Of a DNA stretch of 64,000 bases, positions 1-12,659 are shown one piece after another (the stretch's first letter is position 1; the number at the start of each line of letters is the position of its first letter). Location: positions 143,326 to 207,325 of the forward strand of contig VWZL01001961.1 of assembly GCA_013396915.1 (NCBI GenBank). The letters run 5' to 3'. The DNA is from Stercorarius parasiticus (taxonomy: Eukaryota; Chordata; Aves; Charadriiformes; Stercorariidae). The notes beneath the pieces are model-generated. The model was not told where the DNA came from and made no database searches. It worked only from the letters and a program-made list of their open reading frames with translations. The translations under genes and the position numbers were made by a program.

Positions 1-2000
1 GGAGGTTTAAACCTTATCTTGATAAAGTCTGTGGAATGAATCCCACACGCAGAAGCTAATTCATATATTTTAAAAGTGACCAACCTTGATTTTTTTTTCA
101 TAAGAACTGTGTGCATTATTGTGTCTCTAGCCTGTACCTGTAGGACAGTATTTTCGTAGTTTTTAGCATTCAGTGAACTGCAGCCACCTATAAATTAAGA
201 GTAAGGGGTATTACCTTGCTGCCAGAATGCTGAAATTGTTCCTGTTCGGGCCAGATTAGGCTTTACATTGGTCCAAACAGGACAAGCCATATGAGAGATT
301 AAATGCTAGAGATGCATAATTCAAATATGCATGTATGCATCATCACAGAGGTACCTCAGGCAGTGCAGGTTGCCCCTGAACAACTCTACCAGTTCCAGGA
401 AATAGAAGCAGTACTGTTATTAACAGGTACTGGAAATCGGTGCCAAAATGAAAAATCTTGAACATTTAGAAAGTAATAATATTGTACGGTTGAAAAAAAA
501 TAATCATAAAGACTCAGTAATAACTTTACTTGAGTGGAAGATCCATATGTCTTCCTATAAAATTAAAAGACTCATAAGCATTCATTTCAGTAAAAGATTC
601 ATAAGCATTCATTACTGTGAGAATAGGACTGAGCCATAAATTCCAGAGGAAGCTTAGTTGCTAGCCAGTAAGAATTTCTTTTTTGTGTATACAGATTGAA
701 TTATATAGCTGATCCCACAACATTATTTTTAAACTTGGTCATCATGTTTTTATCTTTTAATTTCAACTTGTTTTGACGATTTACTTTTTTTTTTTTTTTG
801 CTGAATTACACTTCAGAATATTTCTTCTATTTTAACAAAAGTGATTTCTTGTCTTTGATGATGTATCATAACTGTGGCTTGCAGTATTTATTATGAGTGA
901 TGTTCAGATCCAAGTTTTCATATTTTCATTTTCAGGAGAGGAAGGCATTCATTCTTGGAGTAAGATCAATTTGGTAACATGAGAAATCCATATAATGTTT
1001 CATCTAGCACAGTATCATCTCTCTAATAGTCAACTGTAGCAGTTGCTGGAGACAGGACAAGCATACTATGAACTTTCTTTTCACTAATTATCCTGAATTT
1101 CAGTAGTCAAAATTTCGGAGGCTTTCGTTTCATGCTTCCAAGCTGACAAAATTCTTGCTAATGGTCAGGGGAGAATGCGTCCTGAAAAATTGAAATGAAA
1201 TAGATAGGAATATTTTCTCCTAGGCAACATCAGCTGTTTCTTAACATTCCTAACTTTTCAACACCTAGGAATAAAACAATCCTGGAGACTACTATCATAC
1301 TAACTTTAATGTGTTGTTACAATATCTAAAGCCTTCAAAAAATAGCTTATTCTTTCTGCAATTCTTTTCCAAAAATGATAAGTAGACAATTTTTCTTATG
1401 TCTGAGAAAAAATAGGGTGAGATATTATTTGCAATTTCACTGCTGTATTCTCAGGGCTATAAGTTCGTCTGGATATGCTATTTTTCTTTGATGAATTATG
1501 TTTCCCCTGTCTTGTTATATAAAGACCTATATATGACACATGGTGATTTTTTCGCCTTATATGTAATTAATTTATTCCATACAAATGTAAAATTTTAAGG
1601 TATTTTCCAAAATTAGGCAGAGCAAGCATGCATTAACTAGGAAGTTAATGCACAGTGGCAGTGGGCTTTTTCTTTCTTTTTCTTTAATTCCTAGCTGGAA
1701 TTATATGTGTCCCATAAAGCCCAAGGCAGGGAGATAAAAACAGCCACTGAGGTCAACAGGTAATTATTAGTAGTACGCAAAGGTAAACTTGTCTAATTTG
1801 AAAGGGAAAGTTTTTATATAAAGGCATCAAGAGGGCCTCCAGCTTGCTTTCAGAACAGGTTTTTACTAGATAGTAGATAAGTACTCTTGAAAGAGTTACA
1901 TTTCACAGAGCTGTTTCACCTTTCTTTAGCAGTGCTGTCACAAGAGTAAGAAAGGGACAGATGTTTCCAGTGGATTTGAAATGAAGGCTAAGTGCCTATT
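1..2000. other. Unique AT-rich non-coding sequence
   Basis: I see no gene here. The stretch is AT-rich with short open frames only (the longest is about 63 codons). It contains a 27-bp tandem duplication at 565-618 and a T run at about 785-799. No transposon family is recognisable, and no exon with plausible flanking splice sites stands out. Confidence 0.6.
565..618. repeat. Two-copy tandem duplication, 27-bp unit
   Basis: The unit starting AAAAGACTCATAAGCATTC at 565-591 is repeated at 592-618 as AAAAGATTCATAAGCATTC. The first 20 bases differ at one position; the end of the unit differs more. This is most simply a local slippage duplication. An open frame crosses it and encodes the same short peptide twice, but nothing suggests that it is translated. 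Confidence 0.75.
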
Positions 2001-2478
2001 AAGCACAGGAAGAACATGGACTTGTTGGACTGGTTCCAGAAAAGGGCCAGGAAGATGATCAGAGGGCTGGAGCACCTCTCCTATGAAGACAGACCGAGAG
2101 AGTTAGGGTTGTTCAGCATGGAGAAAAGAAGGCTCTGGGGAGACCTTATAGCGGCCTTCCAGTACCTAAAGGGGGCCTACAGGAGAGATGGGGAGGGACT
2201 CTTTATTAGGCAGTGTAGCAATAGGTCAAACTGAAAGAGGGGAGATTTAGATTGGATATTAGGAAGAAATTCTTTACTGTGAGGGTGTTGAGGCACTGGA
2301 ACAGGTTGCCCAGGGAAGTTGTGGCTGCCCCATCCCTGGAGGTGTTCAAGGCCAGGCTGGATGAGGCTTTGAGCAGCCTGGTCTAGTGGGAGGTGTCCCT
2401 GCCCGTGGCAGGGGGGTTGGAACTAGATGATCTTGAAGGTCCCTTCCAACCCAAACCATTCTATGATTCCATGATTCA
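2001..2478 (+). mobile_element. CR1 LINE, 5'-truncated 3' end (type A)
   Basis: This is the last roughly 480 bp of a chicken-repeat-1 (CR1) non-LTR retrotransposon. The sequence encodes the end of CR1 ORF2 ([20 protein letters not shown] in frame at 2061-2120), followed by the 3' UTR with GGTTGGAACTAGATGATCTT. It closes with the repeated octamer-like terminus ATTCTATGATTCCATGATTC. CR1 copies are normally 5'-truncated and lack target-site duplications, as here. Only a few stops and frameshifts interrupt the ORF2 remnant, and the copy is very close to the one at 40824-41156, which suggests recent insertion. The 5' limit is approximate. Established family knowledge: CR1 ORF2 encodes an endonuclease and reverse transcriptase; this copy keeps neither. 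Confidence 0.95.
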
Positions 2479-5400
2479 CTTCTGCCTGCCCTCTGCACAC
2501 CCTAGCCTCTACTTGGGAGGGAGAACTGTCCTAATTTGTCCCCATCCCTTGAAGCAGTTATTGCAGTCACACTTGTCCAATTCCTAACAATTTTTGGGCC
2601 ATATTCAGATATAAGCCCAGTAAGGGTAGGGCTCATTCCCAAAGGGCATATCCCTTTGCTTTTCTCACACTCCTTATTATATGCTCCTTATTATTTTTGA
2701 AAACAAACCCAATGATTTTTGCCTATCCCTGCCTATCCCAGTGTTGGCAGGCACTGGAATATAGTAACTGTACAAGTTAAGAGCTGTTTCTCCATGTTTT
2801 CGTGTGGCTTTCCTCTAGTTTGTGTCATCAACACTTAAACCTGTACATACAGAAAAAAACTCAGTTATGGAGGGACATCAGCTACGTAATACTAATTCAA
2901 TACAATTGCTGCAGTTGATATTCAGAGTGAAAAGGTGAAAATATGTATTACCAGAGATTCAACAACCACAGTTTACTTGAATCCCTGTTACAGTATCTCA
3001 TATAGAATATACATAGAAATTTGAGTTGTAAATGCTTGGCCATATTTTCCGTTTGATGTAAAAGCCTTCTACCTCAGGCTTTTACACATATTAATAATAT
3101 ATAATGATTTGGTAAATGTCTTGTATAAAGCATAAACACATTTCTTTCTAAGATAATTTTCACTGTTGAATTCATCCGAGAGAATTACTTTTGTGTGGCA
3201 CCACATCAGTCCTGTTCCCTGTGCTGCGTGGCTTACAGTCAGGAGGGGTGGCTCTCTAGGCGTCTTCTCTTCACTGCCTGTGGGGAAGGGTTCAGCAGGT
3301 GTCTGGGGATCACTGAGGCTCCTGCAGTTGGGGTCCTGGCAAATAGGAGTACAAACAATGTCTGGTCTGCCACCAGCTGTGGTCAAGGTTATATGGCTCA
3401 CAGAAACTCCACGAGCTAGTTCGAAGCTAATTCAAGCTGTCTGTATCGTCTTTATTTGTAGTTTTATTATGCACCACTGACCTGATTAGTCACATAGTTA
3501 CTATTTGTATTTTGCTAATGGGGTTACAAGACACAGGAAAATTACTAAGGTTTTTTCATCCTGACAGTGGTGGTTCAAGTGCAGGCTCATAGCCTTTACC
3601 TGAAGATCACCTTTGTCCTTCAAATTTATTGTACAGAGAAGTATGGAGAATCTGATCTGAAATTTTTTTGGTACATGTGCATATGATTTTGTATATGAGT
3701 AATTTTAAGATCTGTGTATGACAAGTAAAGATAGAGATCTTAATTGATAGCATAAATTGTATCCTTTCTAAATGCAATTTAAAAATGCCTTTTATTTTCT
3801 GAATATCAGACATAATCATAGTCACTGTAGAAAGTTTAAGATAGAAGTGTAGTAAATAGCATTGTGTAGAAGCTGAGGTAAATTTGCATAACATAAGATG
3901 GAAAAAAATGGAGTTACCTTATACAAAATTAGAAGAAAAAGATTTCTGTGAGCTTAGTATTTGGCAGCTTGTCCTTTTCAAATGACATGCTCACATGAAT
4001 CTTCTTTGTGAATGGTTTGAGAATAATTGGCATGAAAGCTGGTATACTGTTTTCATATAAATGTATGCTGAGTGACTATTCCAATATATTTTAATTTATT
4101 GCAATGCTAAAAGCAGTATAGCACACAATTGTACTTCTCTATACTGCTGAAGTAAAAGCTGAAGTAAGTGCAAGAAAAATAACATATTTTAGTTATTAGA
4201 TATGTCTCGCTTTTATAACCTAATTACACATTTAATAATTTTTAATGTGTTGCAGTAGAAAGGAGGGTAATGAGAATGCTGAGTTAATTTTAATTTGAGT
4301 AGAACCCTACTAGAAAAAAATTCAGAGGGTGACTGTCAGATGCAGTTGGAGGGAAAGTTTGGTGGGAAATGACAGGATCAGCTGGTGTTTCATCAATTAA
4401 TGTGAACCCAGATGGAATGACTATCTGCCGTCATGTTCAGAAATGTGCTGCAGTGTAGACAGGAAAAAAAAAAAACACCACCTAACGCAAATTCAGTAAA
4501 TGAGTTTTCCTACAAGAAGTTATATATTGAAGTCGTTTCTAGATACCTACCATAGTGTTCACATAATGCAATACATGAGCTTAATTGCAAACCTGAGTGT
4601 AAGAGTTTCTGAAGAGTACAAAGCCATTAAATTTCTAGGTAATGGTTAATTTTCAAACTGGTCCATAATGAAACTTCTCTCTTAAGTTGCTCTCTTATCT
4701 CTAAGTAGGGTGTTTTCTTTTGGTAGAGAAGTGACAGGATTAGAAGGGTAATCATGCGCAGGCAGAGAATATTGAGTCTGTAAGGAAGCACCAGGATTAA
4801 GCACAGATCTTTACCGCCTTCATAAAACATTTTTTTCACCTGCCACACCCTTCAAAGCAGCACTTATGAATACAGACTTTGGGTTGTTCATTCTTCTTGG
4901 AAAGCCTCCTGGGTTTTTGTCCACATTTATATGCCCAGAACTCTAGAGCCCAGTGCAGTCAGTGTGTCTTGTACTGGCCACGTGCTGTGTTAGGATTAGC
5001 TGAGTTATAAATTGCTGTGGGGGAGAAACAAGTGGTTTACGTTTGTGCTGCAATGAAGTATGGGAAGGTCTGTCATTTCGCTACTTATTGCAAATAACCT
5101 GCAGCTGCAATATTAGTGGCTGGATAAAGTAGTGTTAGCTGGAGTTGTAGGGGGCCCTTGCTTTCCATAAGCATGGGTTTTTTTGGTGAGGTTAGGTTTT
5201 GGGCTGAAGGAAGGGTGTGGCAGCTCCACCATAGATTAGTTCGAGCTGTCATCAAATCACACCTTGAGTTAATTCTTTTAACCTTCTGGGGCAGCCTCTC
5301 CATTTCTGTCTGGACTTGGCTTTGCTACCTTCTGCTTCTCTTGCAAAAGTACCTGTAGAGATACACCTGTTCTCTTGGGTTTGGGCAAGTTGCACAGAGC

Positions 5401-5484
5401 CTGTACCACAGAAAGGTTACCACGAAGTATGTTAAAATGGAGTATGGTATAATCCCATATGTAGCTTAAGTGGATCTAAGATGA
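2479..5484. other. Unique non-coding sequence
   Basis: I see no gene. AT-rich sequence lies around a more balanced segment at about 3160-3430, where open frames of 74-110 codons overlap on both strands. Open frames on both strands at once reflect base composition more than coding. An A run occurs at about 4467-4478. No repeat family was recognised with confidence. Confidence 0.5.
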
Positions 5485-5745
5485 CACCGCTGCTAACGGA
5501 GGTGTGTTGACATGGCCACCCAGCCCGCTGGCATCCCCAACATGAGCATGCAACCTGCGCCCACTAAAACAAAAACCAGCGTGGCCCAGTGAGGCCACCT
5601 CACCCATACAGCTGAAAACACTGAGCAGAATGGGGACAGACATTGGTTGCCGCTGGCCGTGTCGCCCCGTGGATACATCTGCACCGGGGCCTCTTGTCAG
5701 CCGTTCCTGTGTCGCTGTGCCGCGAGGTGGCTGTCCTGACTGCGT
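5485..5745. other. CpG-enriched patch
   Basis: I count about 15 CpG dinucleotides in roughly 260 bp, against very few in the flanking kilobases. Several are clustered (CCGCGAGG and TCGCCCCGTGG at 5660-5730). The patch is short for a CpG island, and no exon, TATA element or start codon context could be tied to it. It may be a small unmethylated regulatory element, or simply a GC-richer conserved piece. Overlapping minus-strand frames of 63-91 codons here look compositional. Confidence 0.4.
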
Positions 5746-8450
5746 CCCCACTGTGTGGGAGTATGAGTTGCCCTGAAGTAGCTGGGAAGCTGTAAGTTCA
5801 CATCAGCCTCATCAGCTCCCTTCTGTAGACAAGCCTTCAAGCTTCTTCCAGCACCTTTTTTTGAGAGAGGGAGAGCAATGTGTGCTTCAGTGGCGTGTAG
5901 TAAGTTTACGTCTGAAAAGACTTCTGCATCTTGGATAAAAGCACATTTTAAATCCACAAAATTCTTATTGGTTATAAAACTGAGGATTCGGAGAAGGTGG
6001 GAACTAATGTGAGAATTAACTACTATTCTAATTGGACTTATTACAACCTACAGATTTTTAACGGGGAGGAAATAAAATCCTTGTTAATATTTATGTTATT
6101 TGAAAAGGGCGATGCCATAATTCCCCTGGGTAGCTGACTTCATTAAGCGTAAATGATCTTTAAATTGCCAGTGAGGTGAATGCAAGCTGTAGCGATAAAT
6201 CACTTGCTTGGTGAGCTCACCTTAGCTCTCTTTCTTTCAGATCTCAGGCTTTGTCAATGTTTCTTCCAGGGTGTTTTTAATATTTTAAAAAGTGGCAGCT
6301 GCAACAATATGTAAAGGCAGCTGACAATAATAGTCTGAAAATGCTGTCCTTTTCTTCTTGTGAGCCTATGGGTGTTTGCTGGATGTGGAGAAGCGCAATT
6401 CAAGGCTCTTTGTTAGGATGAGGCATAAAGCTGTATAGAATAACGCCACCTGGGAGTATCTCTTTTCTTTAGAATTGCTGCAAGCTGGTGTTTTAACCTA
6501 CCGTGCACCCAATAATTGCATTAAACACAGTTGTATTCCTTTTTTTCCCCTTTAGCTGTTGTTTTCTTCTTTCCCAAGCCTGCATTTTTAATGTTTTGCC
6601 CACTAATTTGGTATTTGTATCACAAGTCTCAGTTTTTTGGTCATAGATGAACACAGTGCAAAGTCATAGATTTTTCCTGATTAATTTCATCTGACATTTG
6701 ACATAGTTAAATTTCATTCACGTGGATAGTGTGGCAGCTCAGTGAGTTTTTGGTGTAATTAATCTTTTTTTTTGCTAGATGAAAATCTGAAAAGGTAACT
6801 TTTCCTGGTACAGTGAGTGCTGATGAATCCATCTAAACCAAAATAGATTTGAAAAATACCACATGAAAAAAGAATAGATGAAAAAAGATTAAACCCTTAA
6901 TGAAAAAACACTTACTAAGATTTTTTTCCCCTTTCAGTGTCTTTCATAGTATCAAGTTGGGTAAACTTATTGATTTAGTATTCTCTAGGGTTATCACAAT
7001 AGGAAATTAATATGAAATAAACTGTTGAACTCAATTTTTTGGCAGGGAGAAAAAAACTGTTGAAAAAAGTGAAAAACACTTGTTTTTAATTCCAGTTTAT
7101 TTCCACTTTTCATAGAATTTCAAAAAAGGGAATCAAACTCTGCTTTTTTTTTGACAGAATAAGCAAGGTTGAGAAGGAGAGTGTGTTGCTTTCAACATGG
7201 TATTGCACAATACTTTCACAATAGATTTTTAAAGGCAAAACCAAGAAGATAAATGCTTGCGATTATGGCATGCGTTTGGATGATGATGTGACTCCTAACC
7301 TAATCAGAGACCAAAGTAAAAGCCCCCTGTTGGAAAGGTGTGCTAGATGCTTGGCTGGGGCTGAGCTCGAGCTTGTCCATATGGCAGGTGTGGTGAGCAC
7401 ATTAGTGAGGCGCAGACCCAAAGCTAAACCCCAAATGCTCTGTCCTTGCTAGCTGGGGGTGGCTGGTGGGTAGGCGGCCACCCGCAGCTGTCCCTCAGCT
7501 GACTGGAGAGAGTCAGGCAGTGACTACATCTGGGAGAGGCAGTGACCAAGGGATGGCTGCCGTGATGGGGTGACGTGAATCAGCCTTAGAAGTTTGAAGA
7601 TGTTGGACGCAGGTCTAGAGGTCTGAGAGAGGGCTGTCCATGAAACAATGACAAGACCAAGAGAAATGTGTTTTTATCATGTTTGTCCAATAACTGGGCT
7701 GTCACCAGTGAGACGTTGTCTGTGCCTGGTGGCTCATTTTCCCTAAAAAGATTTGAATGCGGTTTGGTAAGTTGCTAAGGCAGGAAGGATGCACCTCCGG
7801 AGGATCTGTGAGCTGTAACTAATGAGGGTTTGCATAGTGCAGACATTGCATCTCCAAAGGAAGGTCCAGCTGTGAAGAAGCCTCAAAGATATGTGATATA
7901 ACCTCTCAGTTTCTTTATCAGGAAAATGAATGCCCTAAGAAAGGGGTGAATTTTGGTCACCAAGTAGTATTTTTATATTAGACCAAGCTGAGGAAAGTTT
8001 TTCTGTTTTATATGGATTTATTGAATAATCATGCTTAAAATCTTATTTTTAAGTGAAACATGAAATAAAGTTGCTATAATAGAGATTCTCTAGGGAAAAA
8101 AAAAAGGCAGAATTTATACCCTGATATAAACTTTTTTGACAGGCTGGATATTAATGTTTTAGTGATTTCAGTCTTAGGATGGTACTATACTTTTACCAAA
8201 TCTACCCCAAATATCTCAGAAGATATAGCCTAGTAAAACATGCACTTCTTACTTTTGCTAAAAATGGGTTCACTAGGTGTGTGCCAGTTTAATTATTTCT
8301 TCAATGAATGTGAAGTGGATGAAGAGGTTTATGTTCCTTTTTCACCCATTCCTCAATAACCTAGAATCTGGATAAGAAAATTATCATGATTTACCATGTT
8401 CCAATAATCCTGAAGATTTGTTTTAAATGTTCTGGAATGGAAAAAGCAAG
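5746..8450. other. Unique non-coding sequence
   Basis: I see no gene and no repeat I can name. The segment at about 6110-6540 is of mixed composition with few homopolymers and reads like a possible conserved non-coding element, but without an alignment that is only an impression. Homopolymer runs occur at about 6766-6773 and 8095-8105. A 60-codon open frame at 7270-7452 shows no recognisable motif. Confidence 0.5.
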
Positions 8451-8530
8451 CTTACTTTTGTTTTACTAAAGCACAGTAGTCCCGTTAGAGCTTATTTTTG
8501 TTTTACTAAAGCACAGGAGTCCAGTTAGAG
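8451..8530. repeat. Two-copy tandem duplication, 40-bp unit
   Basis: The unit at 8451-8490 (begins CTTACTTTTGTTTTACTAAA) is repeated directly at 8491-8530 with three differences in 40 positions. The copies abut with no spacer. This is a clean recent local duplication and should be polymorphic or absent in related species. Confidence 0.9.
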
Positions 8531-10132
8531 TGATTGAACAGCTGTTATTTCTCTTGAGTAAGAACCACAAACTTTTATCAAACTTTCATTCACCAATTAT
8601 TTCTTTTTTTTAAAAACTTCTTTTTGGTGTCAATTTCTGGGAAAACCCCTCCACAGTAGTTATGTAATTTTAATCCCAGTGAAAGAAGCTTCAGCTTCAG
8701 ACAGAAAAAAACTGTTGCAGTGGCTAACAACTTCTGAAGAAAGAGTTTCAGGTAGGGGGGCAGCTTAGTGATTCTATTTTGAATTACTGGGCACTTGAAT
8801 AGGTATAAATTTTTTTTTAACTGTGGTACTGAGGAGATGCTTCAGTCACAGCACTCTGTGAGACATTAAATTGGCTGATGTCTTTTCAGATTTTTCAGGA
8901 AGAGGATTTTGAGGCTTAATCTCTCATTAATGAACTTCTGTGCTTCTGGCTCATGTTAGTGAAATTGTACATGTGAATAAATCAGTGAAGCAAAAGAGTG
9001 TATTTTAAATTGGTTTACTTTTCCGCATAAATTAAATCAAAAATCAGGCTGAAAACTGGCTTCTGCTTTATTGCTGAGTTAATGCTCTACACAACTGCAA
9101 AGTTTTTAGCGCTTCTGACTTTGAGGTTTGGACTAATATTGTTGTTCAAGTTTTCAGATTCTGAGAAGCGTTCAGGTATTTTGTAGGCTCTTCAAGGTAC
9201 CTCAAAACATGCTGTTGAGGTATTTTTGAAAATACTTTGATTTGTTTTAAAAACAAGGGGATTTGTATTTTTTTTTCAAGCAGGATGAGAGGACTCCAGG
9301 ATGAGAGGACTGCTGGAGGCTGAGATCTTGTTCAGATATATATGGCATGCTGCTGCAATGCTTGGCGTCCATTTATTTGAGTTTTCAGCTGGGAAAAGAT
9401 GAGCAAACCTGTAATGGGAAAATCGCATACATGCGTGGAAATTTGTGAGGTGCAGATAAGATGCACTGTTGAAATATAGGTGGTTAGAGAAAGGGTCCTA
9501 AGAAAGGGGTGATGGGAACGTCACTGTAAGACAAAAAGTGACCAAAGCATGGCTGGGAGCAGAAGACTCTCTCAGATTTGCAGGATCGTGAAAAGCTGTG
9601 CCTAAGTCAGAGGAAGGTAAAGATCTTTTTCAAATTCTGTGTTGATATGGACTTTGATACCCAGAAAAGGTCTTTTTTCCTTAGATGTTGCCAAATTCCC
9701 AGGGCAACCAAACCACACGGGTCCAATCAGCTTCTGTGACGGACAATGAAGTGGGCTACTCTGGGTGCTGGCATTTCTCCTACCTACATTTTGCATCCCT
9801 GCCTCAGTGCTCAAGGATGCAGAATTGCTGAGAGGCAGGACCGCAGGTTCTTTCACCAACACAACCCCACCTTCCCTTGTGCCCCAGGCCAAAGTGCTAT
9901 AGTGCTTGCAATCAGGGCTGGAACATCTGTTTAGCACTTTATGTGAAACGGCTGTACCCAAAATAATTATACGGAAAACATTTTCCTTGGGAAGCAGGAG
10001 CAAGGAGTCAGACCTGCTCTGTGACCCTTCTGTGCCTACCAACTGCAAACTAAGAGGTTGTTGAAAAGTCAGTCTGACATTTTTTAAAAATGTGCTTTGC
10101 ATCTCTTTCAGCAAGTTACTTAAGGGTTTTCA
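8531..10132. other. Unique non-coding sequence
   Basis: No gene is supported. A 16-bp tandem duplication lies at 9281-9312. The minus strand is open for 170 codons at 9602-10114, but the predicted protein has no domain, signal peptide or motif that I recognise, and about one frame of this length is expected by chance in a 64-kb window. The frame stops just short of the CR1 fragment at 10133. Confidence 0.5.
9281..9312. repeat. Two-copy tandem duplication, 16-bp unit
   Basis: CAGGATGAGAGGACTC is followed at once by CAGGATGAGAGGACTG, with a single difference at the last base. It is a small slippage duplication following a T run. Confidence 0.8.
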
Positions 10133-10226
10133 TCATAGAACCATAGAATGGTTTGGGTTGGAAGGGACCTTAAAGACCATCTAGTTCCAACCCCCCTGCC
10201 ATGGGCAGGGACACCTCTCGCTAGAA
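10133..10226 (-). mobile_element. CR1 LINE tail, type A, minus orientation
   Basis: About 94 bp of CR1 3' terminus, read on the minus strand. On the plus strand it begins with TCATAGAACCATAGAATGG and continues through the type A 3' UTR to the conserved CCATGGGCAGGGACACCTC segment. It is severely 5'-truncated and contains no ORF2 sequence. It matches the first part of the element at 29892-30468. Confidence 0.92.
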
Positions 10227-12659
10227 GGGTTTTGCCTGTTTTGACTAGGTTTTGGTTTAAGTGCTTCCTTCTTGCTGTTAGTGAATGAAGTATTAAGTTA
10301 ATTAGCTCAGGATTTCAACCTATCTAAACATACAATTATTCTTATAGCACTTTACATATGGGTTGAGTTCACACCACAAAGTAGTAATAATAACAAAAGC
10401 CTAGCAGCCAAGAGTTGCTTAATGTAGAGGTGCCCAGGAAAGCACAAATGCAATTACTCCGATATTATGTGCGTGTCTGTGTGCAGCCCTTAGATCTCTT
10501 TTCTTACACATTTAAATAAGGGTTGCAAGCAGTTCTTCATTGCATTACCTGGTATTAGGGCCTGGTTCAGGGCCACTCTGCTTGAAGAGCTGTCTCCGAG
10601 TGCTTTCCTCACGGCTTCCTGAGGTCTGCATGCCTCAGCCAGGCTGAGTCAAGACTTGCCTTTGCATTAATGTGATTGTACAGCGTCCGAGTGGGTTTAT
10701 AGTGACTGCTGTGTCAGTACTGTACTCTAACGGACTGGGTAGACGGAGTTTGCAGGCTGGAGCACCGTGGCTCTTTCTTAGTAAGCTGCAAGTTTTCCTG
10801 GAATGAGTAAGTTTCACATCATAGAAACTCAGCTACAGACACATACGTGAGTCACCTCTAAGAAGGTTTCTCGTTGTCTAGAAGAAAAAAGCTAATTGTA
10901 TTTGAAGAAGCAGAAACTCAAATGTGACTGATTCATCTGACCTGACATTCAGGCAGGTGTTTACAAGGCACATAGCGATCAGAGTATTACTCAGCTGGGA
11001 AAAAAAATATACTCCATACTTGCCCCATTTCTTTGTAAATTCTCAGCCAAAATTTGATTTATTTTTGAAGTAATGTGTGCTGGCTGTGCCTTGTTTGTTT
11101 GGAGCTAGTATTTTCTCTAATCACTCTTTTCTGCAAACTGTTTTGTTCAATATTTGCCACATTTATTCTCCAAGGTGCTGAGTGACCCTGTGACATCCTC
11201 AAATCTTGAAAGTTTCTGACATACATGTATGTTCACGATACTCAGTATTTTGCAGCATTAAACTCTGATTATCCTTTTAGCGTCTTTGATTTCTGCATCT
11301 TTAGTCTGCCTGCATGAAGAATCTGTCATTTCTTAACATTATTCTTTGAGCCTGTGTACTGTTGTTTAGTGAAAGTTTGAAACATGCATGTAAAGGATTA
11401 GTCTGTAGATTGCATTGGGTCACTTTCCCAGTCTTTGGCAGAGTTGCCTACACTGTTCCTCTGCATGAGCTCCCTTCACCTGAGCAAAAGCTGAGAAACA
11501 AATCGTCCCAAACTCCCCGTTTGTCATACAATTGCTTATTGACTGCACTGAAGATTGGCGTATGCAAAATAAAAAGCAACATTTCTGTTCTAACAGAGAA
11601 GTCAGATTGAATTTATGCTAGTTAAAATGATCTTTGCATTCAGACACAGTACGGGCATGTAAGAAAAGGTTAACTTGAAACATAATTACTTGAGCTGTGT
11701 TACACAGTTCCCCAGTCCTTTCCTTAGTGTTTAGGGCTACATATAGAAAAAACAAGTATATTAAAGAATTAATTAATAAGCTGACACTTTGAGTCTCACA
11801 AGCCAACAGTAATCCTAAAATAAAACCTCAAAGCCCTTAGGCTTTGAACAAAACTCCCCAACTGCCAATCCTTTCCCAAATTGAGCTTTATTGTATGTGA
11901 AGGATTGTATTATGTCATTTGCAAATAGGAAAAAAAAAAAGTTATTTAGGCATTTGGACCTTATTTACCAAATTGGTCTAGTGGAAACTAAAACCACTCT
12001 TCCTTCTTTCTGCAAAATGTTTCTGGCTTGAAATAGCTACATCATTCTGGTTTTCTGTGCTGTTACGGACTTAGAGAGAGGATCTGGCAGTTAGGTTGAT
12101 TCTTTCATTCTGGGACAAACAATAAAACAAGTAAGCTTAACTTCAATAACATATATACCCAATGAAAGCTATTCATATGGACCATTTGGAAAGATTTACA
12201 TAAATTAAAGAGTGAAGGAGAGCTCACTTTGAGGAAGCAATGATGCTACTATGGATTCAAGTACAGCTCTGTGTAAAATTTCATTTTAGTGTGAAAAAGA
12301 TTTAACAACCCATATAGGTATATGTAGGACGAAAACCAGAGGGGGATATTGGAAGACTGAAGTATACTCAAAAGATGCTGGACTGTGATGGTGAAATTCA
12401 AAATAAATAAATAAATCAAATCAGAGAAATGTAAAGAATTTACTTGATTTGTTTACAGATCCTCCTGGGGAAAAAATGCTAACCATTATAAGACGCGCTG
12501 TTAGAAGGGCTACAAGATGGGGTGCAAGCAATCCAGCAGACTTGGAACTAATACCAGATATCCCTGCATCACATGGATGCTAGATTGACTGGACATGGGT
12601 GATAGTCACCTGGATCTTAAATGCAGAAGAAGAAAACGTTTTGCTCAACTGGATGTGAT
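10227..12659. other. Unique non-coding sequence
   Basis: No gene is supported. A short AAAT microsatellite lies at about 12400-12416 and an A run at about 11930-11940. The last 150 bp before the long CR1 may already belong to that element, since its 5' limit is unclear. Open frames do not exceed about 82 codons. Confidence 0.5.
12400..12416. repeat. AAAT microsatellite
   Basis: About four AAAT units in AAATAAATAAATAAAT. It is short and probably of low variability. Confidence 0.75.

Noticed and set aside
3069..3480. LTR-like or gene-like segment with AATAAAG and open frames on both strands
   Set aside because: The minus strand has a polyadenylation-like AATAAA followed by a more GC-rich stretch, as in a retroviral LTR, but I found no TG/CA ends, no primer-binding site I trust and no partner copy.
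5220..5250. tRNA-like TTCGAG segment
   Set aside because: There is no acceptor stem, D-arm or anticodon arm around it. Similar TTCGAA hits near 3420 also fail.
9602..10114. 170-codon minus-strand open frame as a gene
   Set aside because: About one frame of this length is expected by chance in 64 kb over six frames. No domain, signal peptide or splice context was seen.
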